This document shows, in pieces, positions 27,212-36,624 of a DNA stretch of 64,000 bases (position 1 is the stretch's first letter; each line of letters begins with the position of its first letter). The notes beneath the pieces were generated by a model that was not told the origin of the DNA, searched no databases, and saw nothing but the letters and a program-made list of their open reading frames with translations. The DNA comes from Calothrix sp. NIES-2100 (GTDB lineage: Bacteria > Cyanobacteriota > Cyanobacteriia > Cyanobacteriales > Nostocaceae). Location: positions 995,738 to 1,059,737 of the forward strand of contig NZ_AP018178.1 of NCBI RefSeq assembly GCF_002368195.1, in the 5' to 3' direction. The position numbers and the translations under genes were made by a program.

Positions 27212-29920
27212 ATGAAAATAAATATTCCTGAACTTTCTCTAGTCGTCTTAATCGGTGCTTCTGGTTCTGGTAAATCAACCTTCGCCCGCCAACATTTTCA
27301 AAACTTTGAGGTATTATCTTCAGATTTTTGTCGTGGGTTGGTTTCTAATGATGAAAATAATCAAGCTGCTACTGGTGCTGCTTTTGAATTGTTGCACTTT
27401 ATCGCCGCGAAGCGATTAGCAGCAGGTAAATTAACTGTAATTGATGCGACTAACGTGCAACCAGAAGACCGCAAACCTTTGTTACAAATGGCACGAGAGT
27501 ATCATTGTTTTGCGATCGCAATTGTTCTCGACCTACCAGAAGAATTATGCCATGAACGCAACCAACAAAGAAGCGATCGCATTTTTGGTTCCCATGTCGT
27601 GCGTCGTCACACCCAAATGTTACGGCGTTCTCTACGGGGTTTAGAAAAGGAAGGTTTCCGCTATGTTTACACTCTCAATTCTCTAGCAGACATCGACTCA
27701 GTTGAAATCGAACGTCAACGCCTATGGAATAACCTAAAACATGAACATGGCCCCTTTGATATCATCGGTGATATTCACGGCTGTGGCGATGAATTGGAAA
27801 CATTGTTGCAACAGTTAGGGTATGTGAAGGATGAGGGGGACATATCAAGTCAAAAGTCAAAAGTCAAAAGTCAAAAGTGGGATGAGGGGGATGAAGGGGA
27901 TGAGGGGGACAAGGGGGACAAGGGAGAAAATGCTTCCTCATCTCCCCACACTCCCCACACTCCCCACACTCCCCCCTCTCGCTTCTGGAATGCGCCTACT
28001 TACCATCACCCCGAAGGACGGAAGGCGGTGTTTTTGGGTGATTTGGTAGACCGAGGCCCCCGCATCTTAGATACAGTGAAGCTGGTGCGGAATATGGTGT
28101 CAGCAGGTACAGCGATTTGCGTTCCTGGTAATCATGAACACAAGCTGTTGCGGAAACTACGCGGGAAGAATGTCCGGGTGAATCATGGGTTAGAGCAAAC
28201 TTTGCAGGAGATAGAAGCGTTACCGGATGCGCTGCGGGAACCCTTTATTCAAGAATTGCGCGAATTTTTAGATTCTTTAGTTAGTCACTACCTCCTCGAT
28301 GATGGGCGGTTGGTAGTCGCCCATGCGGGGATGAAGCAGGAAATGCAAGGACGGGGTTCCGGTGCGGTGCGGGAGTTTGCGCTTTACGGGGAAACGACTG
28401 GGGAAATTGATGAATTTGGTTTACCTGTGCGGTTTAATTGGGCGGGTGAGTATCGCGGTGAAGCAATGGTGGTATATGGACATACGCCTATACCGGAAGC
28501 GGAATGGCTGAATAATACAATTGATATTGATACAGGTTGTGTCTTTGGCGGGAAATTAACGGCTTTGCGCTATCCCGAAAAAGAATTGGTGAGTGTACCT
28601 GCGGCGCGTACTTATTGCGAACCGGTCAAACCTTTGGAGCAAAATACTTTTACCCGCACATCTCAGCAAGAATTAGATGATGTTTTGCACATTGAAGATG
28701 TCTTAGGTAAGCGAATCATTAATACCAGGCTGCAATCTAACATTACCATTCGCGAAGAAAATGCGATCGCGGCTTTAGAAGTGATGAGCCGGTTTGCAGC
28801 AAATCCCAAATGGTTGATTTATCTACCCCCCACCATGTCTCCAGTGGCGACATCTTCATTACCCGGTTTATTAGAACATCCAAAAGAAGCTTTTGCTTAT
28901 TATCAAGGACAGGAAATTACTGAGGTAGTATGCGAAGAAAAACACATGGGTTCGCGAGCAGTGGTGATTGTTTGCAGAGATGAAGCTGCTGCTGAAAAAC
29001 GCTTTGGGGTAGTTAATGAAGGTATCGGTATCTGCTACACCCGCACAGGAAGGCGATTTTTTGACGAACCAACAGTAGAAACAGAACTTTTAGCGCGGGT
29101 AAATGCAGCCCTTTCTGCAAGCGGATTTTGGGAAACATTTAATACTGATTGGGTATGCTTGGATTGTGAATTAATGCCTTGGTCAGCGAAAGCGCAAGGA
29201 TTATTGCGATCGCAGTATGCACCTGTAGGAGTATCATCACGCCATGCTCTTAATGATGCCGTATCTTTGTTACAACAAGCAAGCGATCGCGGTGTGGATG
29301 TGACAAGCCAACTCACTCGCTACCAACAACGCGCAGAGATGGCGCAGCAATATGTAACAGCTTATCGCCGTTACTGCTGGACAGTTAACAATATTACTGA
29401 CTTAAAGCTGGCTCCTTTCCATATTTTAGCAACCGAGGGAGCGGTGCATACAGATAAAGACCACCGTTGGCACATGAAAGAAATTGCCAAAATTTGCCAA
29501 GTGGATGCCGCCTTACTTTTAGCGACTGCTTATAAAATCATTGATGTTACAGATCCTAGCAGCCAAGCCGAAGGCGTTCATTGGTGGGAACAACTCACCC
29601 AAGCCGGCGGTGAAGGCATGGTAATCAAACCCATGCAATATATAATCCGAGGTAATCGCGGCATAGTGCAACCAGCGGTGAAATGTCGGGGACAAGAATA
29701 TCTGCGCATCATCTACGGCCCAGAATACACCAGCCCAGAAAATCTGCAACGTCTGCGTCAAAGGGGATTATCTCTCAAACGTTCCCTAGCGATGCGGGAA
29801 TTTGCGCTAGGTGTAGAAGCATTAGAGCGATTCGTCAATCAAAATCCTTTGCGCCGCGTCCATGAATGCGTTTTCGGCATTTTAGCATTAGAGAGCGAAG
29901 CAGTAGATCCGCGATTGTAA
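27212..29920 (+). CDS. pnkp: Polynucleotide kinase-phosphatase-ligase Pnkp, with low-complexity insert
   Basis: 902 residues in three domains. Kinase ~1-170: GASGSGKSTFARQHF, VIDATNVQPEDRK. Metallophosphatase ~180-470: GDIHGCGDELETLL, GDLVDRGPR, GNHEHKLLRK, VVAHAGM, VYGHTPIPE; this removes 2',3'-cyclic or 3'-phosphates. Adenylyltransferase ~480-902: nucleotidyl lysine in EEKHMGSRAVVIV (~577), then FNTDWVCLDCELMPWS and EGMVIKPMQYI. The ligase half needs Hen1 for activity. Residues ~209-258 are an unusual insertion (SQKSKVKSQK, DEGDEGDKGDKGE, HTPHTPHTPP) between the GDIHGC and GDLVDRG motifs, made of intergenic-type repeat DNA read in frame. All catalytic motifs survive, so the enzyme is probably active. 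Confidence 0.95.
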   Translation: MKINIPELSLVVLIGASGSGKSTFARQHFQNFEVLSSDFCRGLVSNDENNQAATGAAFELLHFIAAKRLAAGKLTVIDATNVQPEDRKPLLQMAREYHCFAIAIVLDLPEELCHERNQQRSDRIFGSHVVRRHTQMLRRSLRGLEKEGFRYVYTLNSLADIDSVEIERQRLWNNLKHEHGPFDIIGDIHGCGDELETLLQQLGYVKDEGDISSQKSKVKSQKWDEGDEGDEGDKGDKGENASSSPHTPHTPHTPPSRFWNAPTYHHPEGRKAVFLGDLVDRGPRILDTVKLVRNMVSAGTAICVPGNHEHKLLRKLRGKNVRVNHGLEQTLQEIEALPDALREPFIQELREFLDSLVSHYLLDDGRLVVAHAGMKQEMQGRGSGAVREFALYGETTGEIDEFGLPVRFNWAGEYRGEAMVVYGHTPIPEAEWLNNTIDIDTGCVFGGKLTALRYPEKELVSVPAARTYCEPVKPLEQNTFTRTSQQELDDVLHIEDVLGKRIINTRLQSNITIREENAIAALEVMSRFAANPKWLIYLPPTMSPVATSSLPGLLEHPKEAFAYYQGQEITEVVCEEKHMGSRAVVIVCRDEAAAEKRFGVVNEGIGICYTRTGRRFFDEPTVETELLARVNAALSASGFWETFNTDWVCLDCELMPWSAKAQGLLRSQYAPVGVSSRHALNDAVSLLQQASDRGVDVTSQLTRYQQRAEMAQQYVTAYRRYCWTVNNITDLKLAPFHILATEGAVHTDKDHRWHMKEIAKICQVDAALLLATAYKIIDVTDPSSQAEGVHWWEQLTQAGGEGMVIKPMQYIIRGNRGIVQPAVKCRGQEYLRIIYGPEYTSPENLQRLRQRGLSLKRSLAMREFALGVEALERFVNQNPLRRVHECVFGILALESEAVDPRL

Positions 29921-29962
29921 TTTAAACAATGCGATAGCTTTGCAATTGAGTTGCACCTGCTC

Positions 29963-30230
29963 AGATCCCCGACTTCTCCAAGGATACTGCTGGCGAATTA
30001 GGGGTAAGACTCCTCGCTTATCCAACAGACCGCCGTCACCCTAGAAGGGTGCGGCTAATCGTACAAAGCCTGCCTTCGCAGGCTCAATTTTTAGCCTGCG
30101 AAGGCAGGCTTCGTAACGTTAGCCCCAGGCTACCGGTTCCTGCGGGCGGTCTATCGGGTAAGCGAGAAAACTATTTGTATCCGTATTGAGGGGTCTTACC
30201 AGTCAACATCCTTGGAGAAGTCGGGGATCT
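29963..30230. mobile_element. 268-bp palindromic element with ~23-bp terminal inverted repeats
   Basis: Termini are AGATCCCCGACTTCTCCAAG + GAT and its exact complement ending at 30230. Inside are a partly mirrored GGTAAGAC...GTCTTACC pair and a perfect 19-bp hairpin at about 30066-30111 (AAGCCTGCCTTCGCAGGCT and complement). Flanking direct repeats CAATTGAGTTGCA at ~29944 and ~30236 suggest insertion in a 21-bp repeat array. It has no transposase gene. Confidence 0.75.
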
Positions 30231-30246
30231 AAATCCAATTGAGTTG

Positions 30247-30444
30247 CATCGCCCTGCAATTTAATTGCATCGCCCTGTTATATTAAAACGTCGCCCTGTT
30301 ATGGCATAACGTCGGCTTGTTATATTAAAACATCGCCCTGTTATGGCATAACATCGGCTTGTTATATTAATGCATTGCCCTGCAATTGAATTGCATCGGC
30401 TTGTTATATTAATGCATCGCCCTGTAATTGAATTGCATCGGGTG
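30247..30444. repeat. 21-bp degenerate tandem array A (nine units)
   Basis: Nine 21-bp units of the forms CATCGCCCTGTTATATTAAA, CATCGCCCTGTTATGGCATA and CATCGGCTTGTTATATTAAT, each plus one base; two units read CTGCAATTGAATTG instead. A closely related array lies at 34202-34420, so the two flank the Roco gene. Function unknown. Confidence 0.85.
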
Positions 30445-30600
30445 ACAATGCGATCGCAAAAGGATCTACAGGTTAAACTTTCCTTATTTTATTTTCATGC
30501 AAGTCCCCGATCGCAAAAAAGCGAGAATGTAGCATTTTTTCGGAATCAGTTAAGATAATTTGCATAAATCTTCTTTCCTTTTACCCTTTTCCGTGGAATT

Positions 30601-33600
30601 ATGACGCAGGATGAGTTATTGCTACTGATAAATCGCGCGGCGGCGGAGGGTTGGCGAAAGTTAGATCTGTCGGGACAAAAGTTGACTGAGATACCAGAGG
30701 CGATCGCTAAATTAACCAATCTGACGCAGCTTTACCTCAGTTACAACCCAATAACCGAGATACCAGAGGCGATCGCTAAATTAACCAATCTGACGCAGCT
30801 TATCCTCAGTTACAACCAAATAACCGAGATACCAGAGGCGATCGCTAAATTAACCAATCTGACGCAGCTTATCCTCCGTTACAACCAAATAACCGAGATA
30901 CCAGAGGCGATCGCGAAATTAACCAATCTGACGCAGCTTATCCTCAATGACAACCAAATAACCGAGATACCAGAGGCGATCGCTAATTTAACCAATCTGA
31001 CGGAGCTTAACCTCAGTAACAACCAAATAACCGAGATACCAGAGGCGATCGCTAATTTAACCAATCTGACGCGGCTTTATCTCAGTAGCAACCAAATAAC
31101 CGAGATTCCAGAGGCGATCGCTAATTTAACCAATCTGACGCGGCTTAACCTCAGTAACAACCAAATAACCGAGATACCAGAGGCGATCGCTAATTTAACC
31201 AATCTGACGCAGCTTAACCTCAGTAACAACCAAATAACCGAGATACCAGAGGCGATCGCTAAATTAACCAATCTGACGGAGCTTGACCTCAGTAACAACC
31301 AAATAACCGAGATACCAGAGGCGATCGCTAAATTAACCAATCTGACGGAGCTTGACCTCAGTAACAACCAAATAACCGAGATACCAGAGGCGATCGCTAA
31401 ATTAACCAATCTGACGGAGCTTGACCTCTGTAACAACCAAATAACCGAGATACCAGAGGCGCTCGCGAAATTAACCAATCTGACGCTGCTTGACCTCAGT
31501 TACAACCAAATAACTCAGATACCAGAGGCGATCGCGAAATTAACCAATCTGACGCAGCTTTACCTCCGTAACAACCAAATAACTCAGATACCAGAGGCGC
31601 TCGCGAAATTAACCAATCTGACGCAGCTTATCCTCAATGACAACCAAATAACCGAGATTCCAGAGGCGCTCGCGAAATTAACCAATCTGACGCAGCTTAT
31701 CCTCAATAACAACCAAATAACCGAGATTCCAGAGGCGATCGCTAAATTAACCAATCTGACGCAGCTTATCCTCTTTTCCAACCAAATAACCCAGATTCCA
31801 GAAGTGATCGCGAAATTAACCAATCTGACGCAGCTTCACCTCAGTTACAACAAAATAACCCAGATTCCAGAGGCGATCGCGAAATTAACCAATCTGACGC
31901 AGCTTCACCTCAGTTACAACCAAATAACCCAGATTCCAGAGGCGATCGCGAAATTAACCAATCTGACGCAGCTTCACCTCAGTGGCAATTCAATTACCAA
32001 TATTCCATTAGAAATTCTTAATTCAAAAGATGCAAAAGAGATTTTGAATTATTTAAGGCAAATTAGCATAAGTGAAACTCGACCATTACACGAAGCCAAA
32101 CTCTTGCTTGTCGGACAAGGTAGCGTCGGCAAAACATCTCTCATCGAGCGATTAATCCGCAATAAATATGACAAAAATCAACCCCAAACCGATGGACTCA
32201 ATGTAGAAACTTGGAATGTGCAGGTCAATAGCAAAGACATCCGCCTCAATGTTTGGGACTTTGGCGGACAGGAAATTTATCATGCCACCCATCAGTTTTT
32301 TCTGACTAAGCGCAGCCTCTATCTCTTAGTCTGTAATTGTCGCACCAGCGAAGAAGAAAACCGCATCGAATATTGGCTGAAACTAATCGAAAGCTTCGGC
32401 GGAAAGTCTCCCGTGATTATCGTTGGCAACAAAAAAGACGAACAACCCCTCGATATCAACCGCAAGGCATTACGGGAAAAATATCCTAACATCCAAGCGA
32501 TTATCGAAACTTCCTGCCAAGAAAATATCGGCATTGATGAACTTCGCGCTGCTATTTTTCAGCAAATTGCCAACCTTAAAGAAGTCTACGACCTTCTACC
32601 CCTGTCATGGTTTGAGGTTAAACAAAAACTCGAATCCATGACTGAAGACTTCATCAGCTACAACCGCTACATCGGCATCTGTCACGAAAACAAAATTCCC
32701 GAAGAACAAAACCAAGATCAACTCATCGATCTCCTCCATCGACTCGGCTTAGTTCTCAACTTCCGCGAGCATACCATCCTCAAAGATACCAACGTCCTCA
32801 AACCCAACTGGGTGACAGAAGGCATTTACACGCTCCTGAGCGATGAAAACCTCAAAACTAAAACCAAAGGCATTTTCACCCCCGCCGATCTCACCCGCAT
32901 CCTCAATCCAAAGCGTTACCCCACCCAGCGTCACGGCTATCTGATCGAGCTGATGAAAAAATTTGAGCTTTGCTTTGCACTAGAATGTCAGCCACCACAA
33001 TTTCTGATTGCGGGACTTCTGCCCAAAGACCAACCAGACGAAACAGAACTCGAAGGCGAAACCCTAGAATTTCAATACCATTACAAAGTTCTCCCCGAAA
33101 GCATTATCTCCCGCTTCATCGTCATCACCCACGAAAAAATTCATAACCAAATCTATTGGCGCAGTGGCGTAATGCTGCAATATCAAGAACACAACGAAAT
33201 CTATAACATTGCTCGTATCAAAGCCGACCCCGAAGACAAAAAAATCTTCATCACCATTAGCGGACGCAAAGAAACCCGCCGCTTATTTCTCGGCATCCTC
33301 CGCGATGTTTTCAACAAAATCCACAAAAGTCTCCCCAACCTCGAAATCACCGAATGGGTTCCTGTCCCCAATCACCCCAAACATCCACCCCTCGACTACC
33401 AAGAACTTTTAGGACTTGAGAGAATGCGCGTTGTTGAATATCCAATTGGTAAACTCAACATAAACATTAATATCCGTCAACTTTTAGATGGCTATGAATC
33501 ACTAGAATCACGTCAGAACATACAAAAAGTTGATTCAGAAAGCGGCTTTACAATTGTCAACCAGATTTACAATAACAATCACCAAGGAGATTTTAAACCC

Positions 33601-34005
33601 ATGACAGAAAACACAAACAACTTTAAAGAAGCACAAGTAGGCATCATCAACATTGACACCGAAGTCAAAGGCAACGCCAGTCAGTCAGTCGGTAACTTAA
33701 CTCAAACAAGCGGCGCAAACATTAACGAAATTCTGCAACTAATCGGCAACCTGCGCCAAACTGCCGCCCAATTCCCACCTGAAATCCGCGACGACATCAT
33801 TATTGATATTGATGATGTAGAAGTAGAAATTCAAAAGCCAGAAAAAGAACGCAATATACCCAAACTCAGAAAGCGTCTACTAGCTTTACTAACTGCTGCT
33901 AGTGTAGCTGCTGCACCAATCGCAGGTATGACAGATTTTGCCAACAATGTGATGGAAATAGGAAGCAAATTAAACATCGAACTAAAGCTTCCCCCTGTTA
34001 AATAG
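30601..34005 (+). CDS. Roco protein: LRR, Roc GTPase, COR and unknown C-terminal module
   Basis: 1134 residues. Residues ~1-27 are a cap (DELLLLINRAAAEGWRKLDLS); ~28-470 hold 19 near-identical 23-residue leucine-rich repeats (ITEIPEAIAKLTNLTQLxLS). The Roc GTPase follows at ~498-665: P-loop LLVGQGSVGKTSLIERL, switch DFGGQEIYHATHQFFL, base-specificity VGNKKDEQ. The COR region spans ~670-960. The C-terminal ~170 residues start with a polar repeat-like segment (IINIDTEVKGNASQSVGNLT) and end with a possible amphipathic or membrane-seeking helix (LLALLTAASVAAAPIAGM). Roco proteins are GTP-dependent signalling dimers, and cyanobacterial roles are mostly unknown. It stands alone, with no partner gene in the same operon. 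Confidence 0.92.
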   Translation: MTQDELLLLINRAAAEGWRKLDLSGQKLTEIPEAIAKLTNLTQLYLSYNPITEIPEAIAKLTNLTQLILSYNQITEIPEAIAKLTNLTQLILRYNQITEIPEAIAKLTNLTQLILNDNQITEIPEAIANLTNLTELNLSNNQITEIPEAIANLTNLTRLYLSSNQITEIPEAIANLTNLTRLNLSNNQITEIPEAIANLTNLTQLNLSNNQITEIPEAIAKLTNLTELDLSNNQITEIPEAIAKLTNLTELDLSNNQITEIPEAIAKLTNLTELDLCNNQITEIPEALAKLTNLTLLDLSYNQITQIPEAIAKLTNLTQLYLRNNQITQIPEALAKLTNLTQLILNDNQITEIPEALAKLTNLTQLILNNNQITEIPEAIAKLTNLTQLILFSNQITQIPEVIAKLTNLTQLHLSYNKITQIPEAIAKLTNLTQLHLSYNQITQIPEAIAKLTNLTQLHLSGNSITNIPLEILNSKDAKEILNYLRQISISETRPLHEAKLLLVGQGSVGKTSLIERLIRNKYDKNQPQTDGLNVETWNVQVNSKDIRLNVWDFGGQEIYHATHQFFLTKRSLYLLVCNCRTSEEENRIEYWLKLIESFGGKSPVIIVGNKKDEQPLDINRKALREKYPNIQAIIETSCQENIGIDELRAAIFQQIANLKEVYDLLPLSWFEVKQKLESMTEDFISYNRYIGICHENKIPEEQNQDQLIDLLHRLGLVLNFREHTILKDTNVLKPNWVTEGIYTLLSDENLKTKTKGIFTPADLTRILNPKRYPTQRHGYLIELMKKFELCFALECQPPQFLIAGLLPKDQPDETELEGETLEFQYHYKVLPESIISRFIVITHEKIHNQIYWRSGVMLQYQEHNEIYNIARIKADPEDKKIFITISGRKETRRLFLGILRDVFNKIHKSLPNLEITEWVPVPNHPKHPPLDYQELLGLERMRVVEYPIGKLNININIRQLLDGYESLESRQNIQKVDSESGFTIVNQIYNNNHQGDFKPMTENTNNFKEAQVGIINIDTEVKGNASQSVGNLTQTSGANINEILQLIGNLRQTAAQFPPEIRDDIIIDIDDVEVEIQKPEKERNIPKLRKRLLALLTAASVAAAPIAGMTDFANNVMEIGSKLNIELKLPPVK
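30682..31992 (+). repeat. Nineteen 69-bp LRR-encoding repeats with embedded HIP1 sites
   Basis: Units of exactly 69 bp encode the LRR of the Roco protein. Most contain GAGGCGATCGC, so the HIP1 octamer GCGATCGC recurs at 69-bp spacing; a few units have GCGCTCGCG instead. Nucleotide identity between neighbours is high, including silent sites, which indicates recent expansion or conversion. Confidence 0.9.
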
Positions 34006-34201
34006 ACTTTTCTAACTCCAAGGGCGATAGGAATGGGCAGCTTTTACGGTGCAGGGGAAGGGGGAAAGGGGAAAAGGGGAAGGGGGAATGGGGAAGGGGG
34101 AAGGCGATGTCTACGACAAGCCGATACAGCGTCTACGCACATGGGAGCGAGTTTGAGTTATTGCCCATTGTAAGCGATCGCATCTGGCGGTAATTTGATT
34201 A

Positions 34202-34420
34202 CATGAGCTTGTTATATTAAAACATCGACCTGTTATGGCATAACATCAGCTTGTTATATTAAAACATCGACCTGTTATATTAAAACATCGCCTTGTTATG
34301 GCATAACATCGGCTTGTTATATTAATACGTCGCCCTGTTATATTAAAACATCGCCTTGTTATGGCATAACATCGGCTTGTTATATTAATACATCGACCTG
34401 TTATGCCATAACATCGATAT
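34202..34420. repeat. 21-bp degenerate tandem array B (ten units)
   Basis: Ten units such as CATCGACCTGTTATGGCATA and CATCGGCTTGTTATATTAAT plus one base, followed by a partial CATCGATATTGAA. The same unit types alternate as in the array at 30247-30444 on the other side of the Roco gene. Confidence 0.85.
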
Positions 34421-34480
34421 TGAAATAATGTTGAATGGCAGCAAGTTAAAATGATATCCAGTTAATCATCTGAAGCGAAG

Positions 34481-34681
34481 ATGAACATAGCAGAATTATT
34501 CCCAACTTTGCGCAATCTGTCTCGTGCAGAAAAATTACAGGTTATGCAGTTTTTAGTTCAAGAACTAGCAGATGAAGAAGCATTATCGCTGCAACCGGGA
34601 GCTACTTACCATGTGTGGTCTGCATTTAATTCTCATGATGCTGCTGTGAAGTTAGCCGTACTGCTGGAAGAAGACAGATAA
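34481..34681 (+). CDS. Small conserved-looking protein, possible antitoxin-like (66 residues)
   Basis: Sequence NIAELFPTLRNLSRAEKLQV then LQELADEEALSLQPGATYHV, with a short acidic C-terminus. A helical N-terminal half with LSRAEKLQVMQFL resembles small cyanobacterial proteins that sit beside toxin genes, but no toxin gene follows here (MITE B and repeats do). AAGCGAAG upstream is a weak ribosome site. Function unassigned. Confidence 0.6.
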   Translation: MNIAELFPTLRNLSRAEKLQVMQFLVQELADEEALSLQPGATYHVWSAFNSHDAAVKLAVLLEEDR

Positions 34682-34795
34682 GCAAACGATGATTAACGCT
34701 CAAAGTTGCATTAACAATGCGTTGACTTACAATGGGTAGACGCTGTATCGGCTTGTTGTAGACATCGCATTCCATCGCAATGGGCGGGGAGACCC

Positions 34796-34985
34796 ATTGG
34801 TGTCAACTTAAGTCAAAACGCTTATTCCACAGGCATTTTACCCCACCCCTCGATCCCCTCCCCGTAAACTCTGAGGGGACGTTTTGCGTCAGCAAAACTG
34901 GGGTGGGGTAGCGCGGATCTTGGTGGTACGTGATTTTGTATCAAATCATATCCAGGCAAGGGTTTCACGTTAAGTTGACACCAAT
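34796..34985. mobile_element. MITE family B, copy 1 (190 bp)
   Basis: Perfect 16-bp inverted ends ATTGGTGTCAACTTAA and TTAAGTTGACACCAAT. The interior has GC-rich inverted segments (TTTACCCCACCCCT and TGGGGTGGGGTAG). Flanks GGGGAGACCC on both sides look like a ~10-bp target duplication. The target is the GGGCGGGGAGACCCCGCCC palindrome. A wider direct repeat (AATGGGTAGACGCTGTATCG at ~34732 and ~35020) brackets the whole. A second copy is at 55299-55489. Confidence 0.8.
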
Positions 34986-35174
34986 GGGGGAGACCCCGCC
35001 CCTACAGATCATGTTTTGGGAATGGGTAGACGCTGTATCGGTTTGTCGTAGAGATTGCAAAATCAACAACTGTTAATACTCTTAAAAGAGTCATTTGTCA
35101 AAAAGGCACTCTTGCAATAGTCATTTGTCAATAACTCATGCCCAATGCCCAATGCCCAATGCCCAATGCCCTTT

Positions 35175-36518
35175 TTACTTCTTCGCCAAGCGTTGCAAAA
35201 ACTGTGCTACTTCTTTACGCGGTTCCCGATTTAGTTTTAACTCAATTAAAGTAGTGGTAAACGGCCAGAAAAGCTTGACTTTGCAATCCCGTAGCAGGGA
35301 TGATATATTCATTTGCGCATCCCATTCCCCAGAAGAACTATTGACTCCTAAGTAATCGATTAACTGCGATCCTGATGAAGCAATGACGCGAATCGCCAAA
35401 TTTTGCAACATTGTTTCCTGCAAATTATGCGGATTCAAAATTCCATCTAGCTTGACGTAGAAACAGCGCAGGCTTTTGTCGCTACTATATGTATGCACAT
35501 CTACACCAAAATTTTCAATGGCGCTAAATTCACCATTCGCTTCAGTAAACACCTGAATATGGTAGTCAGGGATAGGATCATCACGTTCATCGACTACACG
35601 GACAACAAATTGTTGCCAAGGAGTAATATTCTTGGGTGTGAGTTTCTCGCTAGTTTTTGTATACCAATCTTGAATGTTATTTTCCGAGGAGAATTGCAGC
35701 GCTTCACAAACTGCATCTACAAGTTCTTTGCTAGGATTGCTCATAATCGTGTTGTGGTTCAATCCCTTGACTAATACTGTCGGTGCAATCCCGCCATTGC
35801 TGGAACCATCAAAATCAATCCGTTGTCCCTGTTGCGGCTGCTTCGTTAAATCCAGGACTATCTTGCGAGTATTTAAAGCACAACTAGCCCAGCGCACAGT
35901 ACCATCAGTTCCCGGATCGCTGATAAATCTAGCTATACCACTATATGGTTCTGTACCACAAAAAGTAAACGCATAAGGCGTGTCAGTGTGGGTTCCATAG
36001 AAAGTTTCACTACCTAATAAATCTTTATGTGCTAAATCCCAAGTGAACTTACTACCTAATTCCAAACCATCAAGTACTAAATCTCCCGCTTCCAGAAAAT
36101 CAGGGCCAAATTCTTTATTTCCCTTAAACATTGCACCTAGCCAACTGCGTCCTTTATGGGCTAAGGGAGAACCAAAAGTAGCAGGCGCTAGTCCAATTAA
36201 GTGCTTGAGCCGATTGCGTCGCTGATTAGAGTATGCTGTTAACCAAGAACGAATTACCAGCATCCCAGTTGAATGAACGATCGCATCAAATTCTTCATCC
36301 TCAGCTAAACCACCATCTATAGATAATGCGCGATTGAAGCCTTCAGCGATATCTTTGATTGTGACTTCGTTAGTTAGCGTTACATAACTACAAATATGGA
36401 TAGTCGAAACATCATATCCCCGCGCTTCTAGCCTTTGTTCCCAGACTTTAAAAGATTCGCCGGAAGCAGAGTAACCGTGAATCAGAACAATTGGGTTTCT
36501 TTTGGGACTACTGAGCAT
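35175..36518 (-). CDS. Alpha/beta hydrolase (lipase/esterase-like) with C-terminal extension
   Basis: 447 residues. The N-terminus NPIVLIHGYSASGESFKVWE holds the oxyanion HGYS motif; the nucleophile elbow is at ~103-107 in AIVHSTGMLVIRSWL, where H-S-T-G replaces the usual GxSxG first glycine. A later GLNHNTIM supplies a candidate catalytic histidine. No signal peptide is present. Residues ~300-447 form a separate beta-rich region (FVVRVVDERDDPIPDYHIQV) of unknown role. The gene's codon use is like that of its neighbours. The closest class is lipase/triacylglycerol hydrolase; the true substrate is unknown. Confidence 0.8.
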   Translation of the reverse strand: MLSSPKRNPIVLIHGYSASGESFKVWEQRLEARGYDVSTIHICSYVTLTNEVTIKDIAEGFNRALSIDGGLAEDEEFDAIVHSTGMLVIRSWLTAYSNQRRNRLKHLIGLAPATFGSPLAHKGRSWLGAMFKGNKEFGPDFLEAGDLVLDGLELGSKFTWDLAHKDLLGSETFYGTHTDTPYAFTFCGTEPYSGIARFISDPGTDGTVRWASCALNTRKIVLDLTKQPQQGQRIDFDGSSNGGIAPTVLVKGLNHNTIMSNPSKELVDAVCEALQFSSENNIQDWYTKTSEKLTPKNITPWQQFVVRVVDERDDPIPDYHIQVFTEANGEFSAIENFGVDVHTYSSDKSLRCFYVKLDGILNPHNLQETMLQNLAIRVIASSGSQLIDYLGVNSSSGEWDAQMNISSLLRDCKVKLFWPFTTTLIELKLNREPRKEVAQFLQRLAKK

Positions 36519-36624
36519 ATAATTTTCTCAGGTAATGTGGCAACAAGTAACAGCAACTTTACGCAAAGGCATATTATCTCAGGTTTCATTTGTAACTTGT
36601 CTTTAACTTTGAAAAACTTAGTCA

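Noticed and set aside
30879..31823. Leftward frames with repeated AIASGISVIWLLLR
   Set aside because: Antisense of the 69-bp LRR repeats; no start signal or independent protein character.
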